A stretch of DNA of 64,000 nt from Trichinella spiralis (lineage: Eukaryota > Nematoda > Enoplea > Trichinellida > Trichinellidae): NCBI GenBank assembly GCA_000181795.3, contig CM012953.1:1569315-1633314 (forward strand), in the 5' to 3' direction. The position numbers and the translations under genes were made by a program. This document shows, in pieces, positions 1-14,716 of this stretch; position 1 is the first letter of the stretch, and each line of letters starts with the position of its first letter. Below the pieces are notes generated by a model. The model saw only the letters and a program-made list of their open reading frames with translations. It ran no database searches and had not been told where the DNA came from.

Positions 1-39
1 TTTAATTGAAACAAAAGTCAAAAATTAATAATAATTCAC

Positions 40-878
40 CTCGACTCTCGTCAAACCAGGAACCGGTACAGGAGCGCTGAGTAATTTCAATATCCAAGTT
101 TCGAGTTGTCTAATTTCATCCATGACCAAAGCGGGAATGTTTTCATGCCAAAGTCCCAACAGTGCTGCCCAAACGCCATCCCTGGATGAAAATTCAATTC
201 GACATTTCAAATATTTTTTTGAAATAAGCAAAATTCGCTCATCTACCTGACCAGTGCGTTGTTATTAGCCATTTTTAAGCTCACTTGCTCGTTGCAACAG
301 TCGACAAGTCGTCGTAGCACGCACAACAGTTGGCGGAATTTGGTGAAAAACGGATGGTGACTGATGATGCACAGGCTGACCAGTGAATAGAAGCGGTTGC
401 AAATTCGCCTCTTCGCCTTCACCCTCTGAGTCAAACTCTGCGACTGTCTAGCCGACTGCATCGCCTCGGCGACTTTTCTCCTGGCGTCGAACGGCTGCAT
501 AAAGTTCAAACTTATCCCATAGCGCAGCTTGTTCGAATCTTTCTCAGTCAACGTGAAAACGAAATTCGTCGCATCCCTGCTAGTCGACATCGACCCGGCG
601 GATACTGTGCAACCGTCCGGCTGGCAGAAGTGGACAACGTCCGGCGGCAAGACGAAATCGTCGTGATTCGAGCTAGGATAACGCCGAAGCAGTTCTGATC
701 GGTTGGTGCAGACTGTATGGGCCGAAATGTACGGTCTTTCAGAATCCGACGCCTGGTTGAACGAGGACATTTTACGAGCTTGACTAAAATTCGCCTCTCG
801 ACTGCCCACTATCACCAAATAGTCGATCAGTCTCGGGCATATGTTCATCCGCTTGTCGCAACACTTTTGTCCAACCAT
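40..878 (-). CDS. aex-3: Rab3 guanine-nucleotide exchange factor AEX-3/MADD, N-terminal part (runs off left edge)
   Basis: MADD/AEX-3 activates Rab3 and Rab27 through its tripartite DENN region and acts at synapses in vesicle traffic. Seen here are 258 residues in two exons: 878-247 and 181-40, with a 65-bp GT..AG intron between them; the AG|G junction codon gives Arg. The next donor (GAG|GTGAAT) lies at 39-38, so the gene continues left of the window. The upstream DENN portion is clear: CPRLIDYLVIVG at about residue 15, then LLRRYP, DFVLPPDVVHFCQPDGC, FVFTLTEKD, LRYGISLNF and SLCIISHHPFFTKFR, then ALVMDEIRQLETWILKLL and PVPVPG in exon 2. I chose the ATG at 878 because MADD proteins begin only a few residues before CPRL; an in-frame ATG at 941 would add 21 unrelated residues. 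The family assignment is firm; the gene end is not visible. Confidence 0.9.
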
Positions 879-2137
879 CTTTGTACAGGCGACCAAGTGT
901 AAATTTGAAAATTTAAATTTTTCCAACTGCCTTTCCGACAATACTATTCAGAGTTGAATTTGAAACGGTGATCGAATGCAAAAGCACCATACCAAATATT
1001 CTGCCAAAAAAATTGTACATTTGTACATTTTTCAACAATGCAAAAGGAAATTAACAGTTGCATAAATTGCATCCTTCACAAAGTTGATATAATCAATTAT
1101 TCCACTACTCATTATAACTTATTTATGAGGCTGAAATTTATACTAAATGACTTACTTTAATAGAGCAAAATTTCACGTTAAACTCTAAATTTTTTAATAA
1201 TGTGATTAACAAATCAACACGCAAATGAAGTTAATAACAACTTCATTTGATAAGAGAACCATGTGTACGTCCGGCAAATGTGTACTTTACAATCATTTAC
1301 ATTATTACAGTATACATAAAAACAGTCGCAACGAGAAATTTATCCAGTTGAAATAAGATTGCACGCTATTACTGAATAACGACGAGCGGTAGAAATTCAG
1401 CAAATGAGAAGTGGAAAATTAAACTTTCGACCAAATAAATAATTATAATCGAAAACTACATACCGATAAATCGCGATAGCTTTGATTTTGCGAAAAAAAA
1501 TAAGAACTGATGAAATATCTCAGAAGAAGCGGCTTTGTATATTGTCAGTTCGACAGCAAATCTGCAAATGACAAACTGTCCTATCGTGTATGCTTATTCT
1601 CAAAGCTCTGAACAAACAGTGCCAAAACTGAGCTATTGAATTAATTGTACGCGATTGAACAAACACCGCTTTGTAGTGTACTTACTGGTTGGCTTACTGA
1701 ATTTCCGCCATGTGAATTGCGAATCAGATGTTGTTGTTCATAAAAAATATTAAAATTTAAAGTTTACAACTTTGCGCAATCAGTTGGTGGGAAAATTGTT
1801 CAAATTAGTCATATTCAACGTTTGAAAAGAAGAAAATTTTCAACAATTCAACATTTGCTTATGCAATGGAATAAATTACAACGGAATCACCAGGAAAAAA
1901 TACAAAGGATACCAAAAAAAGGTACAAATAAAAGTTCGGAGAGTGAAAGTGTGCGTTGAAGACAAAATGCCATATTGAAAGCTGGCTAAATCAAAATTGT
2001 CAGAAAATCAATTTAAAAATCAATTTTCCCACCGTTTGGAGAAGCTGTTCAGTTGAAATCATTTGATCGAATTAGCATTCATGACGAAGATGAGAACAAC
2101 CAACACGGTCACAAATGGGAAATTATGTCCGGGCAAA
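879..2137. other. AT-rich spacer upstream of aex-3; nothing coding recognised
   Basis: Between the aex-3 start and the assembly gap I see no protein or RNA gene. This is presumably the aex-3 promoter side. Confidence 0.5.
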
Positions 2138-2147
2138 NNNNNNNNNN
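2138..2147. other. Assembly gap (10 N)
   Basis: Ten consecutive N bases. The flanking open frame (2053-2241) only spans the gap by chance and should not be trusted as a gene. Confidence 0.99.
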
Positions 2148-3281
2148 AAAGGGAAAATGCACAAGTGACAAATTGTTCACAGTTGCAGCTTTCATGCTTA
2201 ACCAAAGAGTGACAACTACTAAATCATTAGCATCTGAATAATTTTTTGATTTTACTGGGAGTGTTCTATTTGAATCTTTCTTGTTTGCAATCCAAGAATT
2301 TTACTTTAATATTTCTAAAGTTTCTTTCATTACGAAACAAACATCCATATATATATATATATTTATGCATGTCGATGAGGTTTGCTGTTTGTATGAAAAA
2401 TCCTGTTTGACGTTCATACATTTCATATAAAATACAGTCGAACTTCATTAAGTGCATAAGATTTTGGCCGAAAAAAATTCCACAATTACATCCACAATCA
2501 TTCTTTTCTTCGCTGTTCACTTGTTTGGCTCGAAGAAAGCTTTCTGTCGGCGTTCTGTTTGGTTTTGTTCGTCATGGCTAATTTCTGTGAACTACGTTTT
2601 GTGACAAACTGTTGCTGTAGTATGTCTCTGGTGTATGAAGGCAGGGCGTATAAATTAAAATATACCGGTAAACGGAGGAAGGTTTGGGAGTGTTCAGAAG
2701 TATGTGCGGAATGTATTGAATGTGTTCCGTGTCATTAACAATTTGTTTGTTTCCGTATAGGACAAGAAGGGGTGCAAAACTTCTTTTAAAATTTTAATAA
2801 TTAATTTTTTACTAAAACTAATATAATTTAATTGTATTACAAAAAACATTGATTACTAAAAGCTGTCAAATTAAAAAATAAATATTTATTACACGAATAA
2901 AAGAACAACTGCATTTGACAAACCTGACATCAAATATACCAGTGTTACGTAATCGATTGTTACGTATTCAAAACATTTGTACCAATGAAATAAAAAATAG
3001 TGCAACTAATCAAAACAGAATAATTTGAACCAATAAAAAGTTTGATAAGAGAACCAATATCATGGCGCCATAAATATGCAATGAGATTCTACGCCATTAT
3101 TATCCAATGGAAAAGCGATTTTTTAACAACCAATTGGAAAGCGCAAGCAAGAATTCCTTTGGTTTGGACCATCCCTTTGTAAGCACATTGATTTGAATTG
3201 ACTATTGAAAATGTGAATTAATAAAACATGAAACTTGTTTTTAAACGATTAATAAAATGTTTTCAAATAAGACAATGATGA
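2148..3281. other. AT-rich spacer between gap and RS gene 1
   Basis: No convincing gene. It holds one transposon-end remnant (2435-2483). Its last ~120 bases match the region downstream of RS gene 3, so they are part of a duplicated segment. Confidence 0.5.
2435..2483 (+). repeat. Solo terminal remnant of the pogo/Tigger-like repeat
   Basis: Starts CAGTCGAACTT after a TA dinucleotide and continues with an AAGATTTTGGC block. It matches the first ~50 bases of the copy at 31777. No partner end is seen nearby, so this is a stub. Confidence 0.55.
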
Positions 3282-4085
3282 TTAGGTATAATGATGACTG
3301 GATATAACAGATTTATGTCCAGATTTAATCTTTTTCTTCTTTTTCTTTTTGTTTTTCTGATGATTTTTGGAATGAATTTTCTTGTTAACGTTATGATCAG
3401 GGTCCTCGATGTCAGTAAAGATGTAAAATTTTAGAGATCTCTCAACTTTGGCATGAGCGGAATAGAGGGAAATTTTTGACGAACTGCAAACACTGTTACT
3501 ACTGGCCTGGTTTGATGGGAAATATTCATCGTTCGATAGACTGAGCACATCAGATTTGGTCGCCGATTGAATATATGATTCTGGATAGAAGTGTCGTAAA
3601 ATTTGAGAACATCTTTCACAGTAATTTACAAGCGTGCAATCCGAAATGATGCTTGAACTGCAGGATCTATCAAATTCAGAAGACGACCCTTGATCACTTG
3701 AAATGGATCTACTTCGTTTTGTTTTTGGGAATCTTCTTCCCATAATATCTTTTGAAGAACGACATGCATCACGAATGTCTGTATAAAAGTGTCCTGAATG
3801 TGAGCGTTGTCGATTTGCATGATATCTGTGCCTTGCTGCAGAGCTTCGTCTTCTTCCTCTTCTGCTTTTTCTATTTTCCCGTGACCATGATTCAGAGCGA
3901 CTTTTTCTAGAATAACTTCTAGAACGGGAACGGTGTCGATTTACGTGAGATGTATTGCGTGTTATGAGTATTTTTCCCTTTTCAATTCTTTGATTTCTTG
4001 ATGGACGCCATGCATTATTTCTGCATCTAGAATAATTTCGAGAACGTGATCGCGATTGAGAGGGAACACGATAACGTTTTGTCAT
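3282..4085 (-). CDS. RS-repeat protein 1 (RS array + CxxC knuckle + Lys-rich tail)
   Basis: Single-exon 267-residue basic protein of unknown function. The N-terminal half (residues 1-125) is rich in RS/SR dipeptides, with the recurring block VNRHRSRSRSYSR. A Ser-rich linker follows, then a conserved knuckle NYCERCSQILRHFYPES near residue 155. Next comes a block LKFYIFTD around residue 222 and a tail with nine consecutive Lys. The same order recurs in the genes at 35845 and 39277, and the 3' flank here aligns with that of the latter. There is no RRM, so it is not a classical SR splicing factor. A TTTCAG acceptor sits 16 nt before the ATG, consistent with a spliced or trans-spliced leader. RS domains are usually phosphorylated and nuclear; a speckle or chromatin role is inference only. 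This copy has fewer RS units than its paralogues. Confidence 0.7.
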   Translation of the reverse strand: MTKRYRVPSQSRSRSRNYSRCRNNAWRPSRNQRIEKGKILITRNTSHVNRHRSRSRSYSRKSRSESWSRENRKSRRGRRRSSAARHRYHANRQRSHSGHFYTDIRDACRSSKDIMGRRFPKTKRSRSISSDQGSSSEFDRSCSSSIISDCTLVNYCERCSQILRHFYPESYIQSATKSDVLSLSNDEYFPSNQASSNSVCSSSKISLYSAHAKVERSLKFYIFTDIEDPDHNVNKKIHSKNHQKNKKKKKKKIKSGHKSVISSHHYT

Positions 4086-4749
4086 GCTTGAAGCTGATCA
4101 CCTGAAAGAAGAAATAGCATTTGCTTTTTGTTATTTATTGTGTACATGTTTAAAAGTTTTAACACGACTAAACAAACAAGCAACTTTAAAATATTAAAAT
4201 AATTAGACTCAAAGAAAAGTTTAAAGGAATGTTTACAATTTTCAGATTTTCTTATTGATTTGTGAACATGAAAAGTTATCGGTTGTCAAGCTTATTACTT
4301 GTTATAACAGTCAAATGTGCAAATAATATTTTTACTGACGATGAAAAACTTGTTCACAGGCTGATGGACAGTACATTATATAAATTAATTCTTGTGATGA
4401 TTGAATTTACACTATCTTATCAATGGTTTGAGACGTTCAGTTTTACATTTTGATTCTTATTTATGATCTGAACATGAAATTTAGCATCTGTAAGTGCAAA
4501 TATTTTTGGAAATAAAATTCTTAATTTTTATTTATGAACATTTTTAGATAATTTCAATTATGAATCTGTTATTTTTTGAATTTATGTGGATGAAACTGTT
4601 ATGAACAGTTTTACCGTCAGCATTGTTATGTAATTTTTAAAATATAATTTCATACAAAATTATCATGTTTTAGCCAACAACGGCATTTAATTACATTATT
4701 TTAAAAAGTAAACTACTTCTGTTATTATTACTATGATAATATTTCATAA
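4086..4749. other. Spacer upstream of RS gene 1
   Basis: AT-rich. It contains the RS1 leader acceptor (AG at 4103-4102, minus strand) and the short plus-strand frame at 4268. Nothing else recognised. Confidence 0.45.
4268..4453 (+). other. Short open frame: signal-peptide-like start, faint Cys-loop receptor resemblance
   Basis: A TTTTCAG acceptor lies about 20 nt upstream. The frame opens with a hydrophobic stretch (YRLSSLLLVITVKCA) suggestive of a signal peptide. The next block, NIFTDDEKLVHRLMD, loosely recalls the mature N terminus of nicotinic receptor subunits (D-E-x-x-L-x-x-x-L). The rest of the frame does not continue like a receptor and I find no following exon. It may be a first exon, a gene fragment or chance. 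Confidence 0.2.
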
Positions 4750-6507
4750 TTGCATGTGTATATTCTTCCTATGATCCTCAAATTGACTTTCCTACTTTTG
4801 TCTTCTGGGTCAATTTGACCCAGAGGTGATGCACAGCCAGCTTATTTCATGACGTACTGCAACTAGGTATTCGTGCGTTTTATTTTGCAAGCTGCTGATA
4901 AATATTCTAATATGTAGAGTTTATTATTTTTTGATAAGACGGAATATGGATGAACTCTGACACACTTAAATATCTCCTGCACATGAATTACAATATGATT
5001 GTGTATGATGCTTACAAACATATTTTTGGCATTTTTGACAGCGTACGCTTGTTTTCTTGTCACTTTAAATACAGTTTACATCGGGCTCTTTTTACCACTT
5101 CTGTCCGTATCAGTGCTGGTGCTTGTAGATGGCTCCTCAGCTTCTTGTCGCAACCTTTCAACTGCCGTTTTTGCTGTTGCTGTTCTGGGTAGTGTTTCGC
5201 GTCTCACATTTCTGGTTGCACTAGAGCCGTGCAGAGTTTCTCAAGGAATACTCGTCGTGTATGCAACCGTCCTGCATTCCATGTTGGGTGTATATCTGTC
5301 CAAAGAACGTAGGCGTTGTATGCCAATACCTCTATCATTTTGTACAATATTACCAATGGCCATTGAGCTGTCATTCTTTGACAAGAATACGCTGATATCA
5401 TTTATCCAAGTTATCCACGCCACCTTTAGTATTATTGTAGTGTACAATAAAATCAGGCTTGTTGCCTTTTCCATCGCTATCCCTGCTATCATTGTGCATC
5501 ATACTGAGAGCCAAAACATTTTTATTTTTCTTGGGGATGTATGTCCATGATGGTGCAGTCCTCAGAATATGCAAATTTGGCAGTTTACTGCTTTGCCTTC
5601 ATCTACTGAATTATCTGTCTCTGAAACCACATTGCCAATATCTGTGTCCTTACTTTCAGATAAGACCATAGTTTCATCACTTATAGGTTGCCTGTAGCCC
5701 ATATTTGTAAAAACTCTTGCCAGCTAAACAGTATGCACTTTTCAGATGAAATGTAACTAACAAGTAATTAACTGAAACTTATGAAAATGGTTTAGATTGA
5801 GGGTGCTTCTTTTCCAACTAGTCACTAAGGAAATGTTTCACTGAATTACTTGTTTTTGACAAAAACAAGATTGAGAAAAGCCTAAGCTATAGATGATCCT
5901 ATCCCCGACAGCCTTGACTACCTGTCTTTAAAATAACAATCATAAGTACATATGTCCATAAAGTGTGTATAGAATAAGACACCACACAATGGACAACTGT
6001 TTTTTTACTCAGTATACTGACAGTCGGAGGGGAACTGTTGTATACTGACCAATTCAACAGCTCTTTTTGTTCAGCTAACGTCATATCTATATCTCATCCA
6101 CTACCAACAAACATCAGGACAACGCATGCACATAATACTACAACTAAATAATAATAATAAATAGCTAGAAATTGCATAATGAAATCCATCCACCTTTTGT
6201 CACATAGACTATAGAACCTTAAAAGTGATCGATGTTGCATTGGCTTCATTATTGATAACTCAGCAGCAGAAAATCTATCGTTGGGTCAAATTTACCCAGA
6301 GGACAATGGATGTATGTGAAGTGCATACAGCAGTTACTATAAATGATAGACGCGTACAAAATTCAGTGTATGCAGATAAGGTGAAATGAGTAAAAGTTTA
6401 AAAAAATTCAACATCAGCAGTCAGTAATTTTGGTACTAATTTTTATGTTGAATATCAAAATGGATAATTTGACCCTAAAGACAACAGGAGGAATATTCGT
6501 GCATGCC
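4750..6507 (-). mobile_element. Decayed piggyBac-type DNA transposon
   Basis: The minus strand carries transposase remnants between about 5590 and 4865: VPKKNKNVL, a HYNNTKGGVDNLDK block (the family's YNxTKGGVDxxD signature), QRMTAQWPLVILYKM, AYNAYVLW and RRVFLEKL, then a Cys-poor relic of the C-terminal zinc-binding tail near 5060. The blocks fall in different frames with internal stops, so it is dead. Imperfect inverted ends of about 40 bp are visible: CATGTGTATATTCTTCCT at 4752 and, inverted, CATGCACGAATATTCCTCCT ending at 6507. Just inside each are palindromes of the type GGGTCAATTTGACCC (4807) and GGGTCAAATTTACCC (6284). No clear TTAA duplication flanks it. Upstream transposase parts (5700-6450) are not recognisable. 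Confidence 0.75.
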
Positions 6508-7101
6508 ATGATCTGTGGAATTTTTCCAAATTAACTTCTAAATAAACTGGTCTATTTTTTATAAAAGTTTCTTGTCCATTTTACCGGACATAAAGGACGT
6601 GAGCTTTCTCTTTGTGAGCACTTTTAAATAAACTGCTGTAGCAAACTATGAAGGAAAACTGATAAAGCCTTAAGCATTAGTTGAATCTTTTTGTAAGTCA
6701 GTGAATGAAGGCGTGTGAATGAGTAGGTAGATGTGCGTAAACTGGTCTATAGTCTGCATCTGTTCCTATACTGATGTTGTTTATACTGATTCTTCCTTTT
6801 TTGAATATATATATATATTGAAAGGAACTGATGAGCAAAGGAAATTAATTTGCTTGCGCATACATAGTCCAGAAATATGCATGCAGTTCTGCGCAGGCAT
6901 TCCATTAATACGGCCGTAAATGTTCAGATTAATAATAATTATTATTTTCGTGATGGAGAGAACATTGCCTGTTGTTACGAGGCATTTTTCAAATAAAACT
7001 CTGATGGACAATAAGTCGATATTGGCAGAACTCTGTAATCTATTTACTTTCATAATAAGTGCAATTTATTTATTTATGTAGATGTTTATAATAAAGTATA
7101 T
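6508..7101. other. Spacer, nothing recognised
   Basis: AT-rich with short ATATAT runs. No supported gene. Confidence 0.45.
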
Positions 7102-7330
7102 ATGGAATCAAAGAAGAGCAAAAGTGCCTTGGCACCAAAGGAAGCCATAGCTGGTAAGCGCTACAAGATTGGCACTTCAGATTTGATCTGGCTGCCGCAG
7201 ATACTTACAAGCTCATCTGATATGGAACGCTGGTTTGGCTACATGGAAATGTACTTCTGGGCCGCACAAAATCCTATTGATCATAGAGCTGCTTTGGTGC
7301 AAGTACCACACACATTCAAACATGTGAGTT
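7102..7330 (+). mobile_element. Fossil gag-like fragment, probable Ty3/gypsy LTR retroelement
   Basis: An open stretch reads like the start of a retroelement gag region: a leader, then DMERWFGYMEMYFWAAQN, which fits the W-F-x-x-x-E-x-x-F pattern of gag N-terminal regions, followed by an AALVQVPHTF-type helix. It lies about 2.2 kb upstream of clear gypsy pol remnants in the same orientation, so it may belong to the same insertion. It is broken and old. A host exon is less likely but not excluded. Confidence 0.45.
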
Positions 7331-9540
7331 ATCTTATAACGCTGTAAATTGATGAGACAGATGACTGTGTTTAGTTGAAGACAACCTATTCGAAATGTTC
7401 TGTGTGAATACCTCTAAAAAGCACTTTAATTAAGAATTTTGTAATCGAAGGCAATGAAAAAGCGAAGATTGTCGAAATGCGCTGTTCGATGTTTTTGAAG
7501 GTATTTCTTTGTTGGAACGTTTGAATTTGAGAAAGGTTCAACACCTCACATGAGCTTGACTTGCATACCACACACACAAGTACCTAGAAACCTGGACTTA
7601 ACAGCTTATTTGCTGTATTTTATCAAGAAAGGAAGAGGTGACAACCTTTTCATCTAGCAAGAATTGCTTGTGAATAAAGCCAGGGAAATCGCTATGAAAT
7701 TTGCAGAAAGAGATTAATCTTACACGACGTTTCAGCCTACTGATGGATAGGTATCAAGTTTCTTGAGGCGCTCTTGTGTGTTTGCACGGAAATGAAAGAA
7801 GCGCAGATTTGGACAGTGGCATCGAATGGCGGCGTTGCGTGTAGCCTCAGATAACTCACTAATTCACGCTTGATCACATCTTCATTATGAATGAAACGGG
7901 ACTGTTCTATAAAACTGAACGCAAACACTAGGTTCATTCTAGTTGCCCCTATATTATAATTATCATACTGCTTTCTTTGGAAGATTTGTTCTTCCTGATG
8001 ATGATGATAATACAAGAAAGGAAGCAGATAGTCTAAAGACTGATTTACCATTACTATATGCAGCAATATTAGTGGCACTTTTAAAATTCCTTTGTTGGTG
8101 ATCGGGAAAAGTAAGGGACCACGAAGCTATCCCAAAATATCTATGAAATCAGAATGTTTTATTTGGAGTCAAACAAGTCTGCATGCAACAAGACAATTTT
8201 AATCGCCGTATATTGAAATCTAAAATGTCCAAGGATCCAGAACCGATTCTGTACACTATTGGCTCAACTTCTTTAATCATTGCAAGCTTTGACTTCGAAG
8301 GCCTCTATAAAGCTAAACAAAACTTGTTTCAAGCTGCTGACCTTACAGTATTGTCTCTTCATGCTCAATACTCAAAAAAGTTTAGAGACAAAATGAAAAT
8401 AGTTTACCTAAAAGAGGCAGCATACTAGTGTTGTATATGCAGCCTGAAAAAAAGGCTGTGAATCTGTCGAGGTGAAGTAAATGCAGATGAATATACATAT
8501 AAAAGATTTTGGTAATTGATGAATTTTTGTTTTATAAATATCCTGCGCATGTAGCAGTTTTAACATTATGGAAACCTCTAAATGAGGAAGATCTAGGAAT
8601 ATGAAGATCAGAAGACCTACTGACAATGACATCTATAGTTGTGTTGCAATACACAATACACAGATGGAAAATTAGATTTCATGAAATGATGCAATGAAAC
8701 TGAAAATATCAGTAAAATAAAAAAAATTTATAGCATCTTAAAAGATAATTGCCATCTATTCGAAACTCGAACAGATATTACTACCAAAAAATTTCAAAAA
8801 GCTATCAGTTGTCATTTTTTGGAATAATAAAGAGTTGTAAGATTTCTTGCTTGCGTGACACCGTTTGCCGTCAGATATTTTTCAGGACGCCTAAATAAAC
8901 TAAAGTGTCTCTATAAATTATATATATTTTTAGTAGGTTGCAAAGTAAACGTGTTTACTGTGATACTTTTTCTTTTGTTTAATTTTCTCATATTGTGCGT
9001 ATTTATGTGTTTGATAATAAATAGCAGAGGACACTATACTTGTGTATGTTAACTGAATTCTGCAGTCAAGCTTATCAGCATAAGCAACAGTTTAATGGGT
9101 AATTATACGGAAAATATAAATGCAAAAAAGCAAAATAATGGCAAAATAAGAAAAAGACAAATACATAAAGATAAAAAAAATCAACAAACACAATAAAAGT
9201 ATAAAAAACAAAAGGACTTGTTCAGTTAATAGCACCATAATTTCTTAAAAATTACTATTTACATGTATATAATAATACCACATATTATACATATGAAGAA
9301 CAAACAAGATAATTTGAATAAAGCGCCGCTCCAGTTGATATGAAAGCCCTGACTGAGCTCGCGAGACCTAAGCTAATTACTGGTTTCATTGGCTTTTGGC
9401 CTTTGCGTTTACACAAATAAAATGTATTCGTTGTCTGTTTATAATATTATAATGCAGTAGGAAAAGCATATACGCATATATATGTATTGTATGCAGCCAT
9501 ATAATATATATATGCTTGTACGTACGTATGTGTGTATGTA
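7331..9540. other. Stretch between gypsy fossil pieces; no readable domain
   Basis: Short open frames occur (for example 8183-8428) but I recognise no protease or reverse transcriptase motif. If the flanking fragments are one element, its middle has been lost or is beyond recognition by eye. Confidence 0.4.
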
Positions 9541-10140
9541 TGATTTCGAAGTGATTCACCGACCTGGACAGAAACATCGGAATGCTGATGCGGTTTCATG
9601 GCGCACCTGTAAGCAATGCAGCACAGACCATGTGGTTACTATGGCCTTAGATTCTACTAGCTTTGTCAAACAATGGCAGAAAACCGACCCATAACTCCCG
9701 CAGGTCAGATTATGAATTGATTATAGTGAAGGATTGGCCATTAGAAGCTCCAGAGAGCAGTCACATGATAAAAAGTCCTCGGGCCCAGCGGGACCAGATA
9801 ACCGTGAACTGAAGGATCCTATGGGAGATACTGGACACTGGCGAGAGAAGGTTGCTGCAACTTATTCCCTGTGAGAAAATCGCGGAGATTCTGAGAGCCA
9901 TCCACAAACACCAGAAAGAAGTCCTCCTGGGCTTGGCGAAAGCCTTGGTAAAAGTGTATCAGCGATTTTACTAGCCTGAACTGCGGGAAAATGTAAAAGA
10001 TTGGTGTTGGGTGTGTTAGAGAACTAACGGCCGTCGAGGCAAGACTCAATGGCGTGGAATTTGCAGAACCGGCAGACCAGGATGGCTCGTTACACCAGAA
10101 AAATTCTGAAACGTAGCTATTGATTCTGTTTCAGAACATC
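9541..10140 (+). mobile_element. Fossil Ty3/gypsy pol fragment (RNase H end to integrase zinc domain)
   Basis: The hallmark RNase H tail YDFEVIHRPGQKHRNADA appears at 9541, followed by the usual short Cys-containing linker. From about 9810 there is an integrase N-terminal (H-H-C-C zinc) region, recognisable from AEILRAIHKHQ, KALVKVYQRFY and WCWVC. It is clearly broken in several places and ends abruptly near 10140. Family: Ty3/gypsy (Metaviridae-like). Age: old enough to have lost most of its body. Confidence 0.75.
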
Positions 10141-11430
10141 GACTCAGTTGTCATTTTTGAATCAGAGTAAAGTGAAGTAAAGCGAAGAACAAGAACAAAG
10201 TGGAAGAGCCAAATGGTGGCAACAGTCCTCGCCAGACGGTGACGCTCGCTTTGTGAGAGATACGGCTGCAGAAGGGCCGGAACCGCGTACTTTATTGCCT
10301 TCTCACGCACTATCGTTTCACGTAAATTACAGTTGAAAGCACTTTTGCACTTGATTGCTATAATGGGGTTACGGTGGAGAATGGATGACTGGAATTGGTG
10401 GCGGTACGCTGGTTAGTCGGTCGCGATGTGGTTCAGTGCATTGATTGTTGTTCTCTTGTTATATTAAGGCGTTCTATCTTGCTCAGTTGTTAGTTCTTGT
10501 ATTTATTCGATGTCAGCAAAATAAACGCGAGCGTGGACAAAAGGTTATTGCAAGCGCGAAGAAAGTCGCGTTTACTCTGAAACTCAGGCTGATCCATCAT
10601 CCACGGCAGACGGTTCGTTACATGGTCAAGCATCAACGAGAATCGAGCTCTTGCATGCTTTTTAGTGTTGTAAAGTTGATCAATAAATCCCTATCCAGAA
10701 CATTTTGTTTTTCCTGGTCGGTATTTCTAGAACTTGAGTCGCCGCTAACGTCCATGCCTACAGGCCACTGCCTGAGCATCAGAGGTTGTTCGCAAGAATT
10801 GTCAGAGCAGATTCTTTAAACATCAGTTTACTATAGCATTTAAATGAATGTTGCAGCATAAATTAAGTCCAGTCTACATTTGCAATAATTTTGTCTACAA
10901 TACAAATTATAGTAGGCAATCTCCTCAATGATTACTCAATGGTCCAGTGGATTGCGTGCAAGCTCTTGCACATCTTTAACATGTCAAGTATATTTTAAAA
11001 AGCTGTTTTTTTGAAACAATAAAATCATATTTTATGAACATGTTGTAATATAATAATATTTAATGCTTATTAGCATTTTATTAGATGGAAAATTACAAAA
11101 ATTTCAAATGCTGTAATTAATTAAAAGTAAGATTTAAAATTAAAATGTTTCATAAAATAAACCTTAATTTTTTATTTAAACATTTTAATAATTGCTTGTG
11201 TGTGCATATTCAAATTTGAAATTTCTGTTGTTGCTTTTGTAGAAAAATGTTACTTGAAAATCCCCATAATTACTGTATGCTGAAAAGTATTTTTATGAGA
11301 AAAAATCCCACCTATTTCGGAGATATTTCATTGTCAATTTTTTTTGTAAGTTAACCTTATATGTTTTCAGTTGATAACTAAGCGATTAGATGGGGGACAA
11401 TTATAGCTGACACTTTACTGAAAGCGTACA
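10141..11430. other. GC-richer patch, then AT-rich 5' flank of DDX42
   Basis: 10141-10810 is clearly less AT-rich than its surroundings and contains an AATAAA followed by a GC-rich block near 10522. It may be untranslated or LTR-derived sequence of the gypsy fossil, but no paired repeat is visible. 10811-11430 is plain AT-rich DNA leading to DDX42. Confidence 0.35.

Positions 11431-14716
<3,286 letters not shown>

Noticed and set aside
2053-2241. 62-codon frame spanning the N gap
   Set aside because: Continuity through unknown bases is meaningless.
2266-2520. 84-codon minus-strand frame
   Set aside because: Covers a transposon-end remnant and an AT microsatellite, with no recognisable protein.
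4999-5550. 183-codon plus-strand frame rich in hydrophobic residues, resembling a membrane protein
   Set aside because: It is the antisense of the piggyBac transposase relic, whose family motifs read on the minus strand.
10445-10819. 124-codon plus-strand frame
   Set aside because: Lies in the G+C-richer patch after the gypsy fossil. No domain is seen and the content looks like untranslated element-derived DNA.
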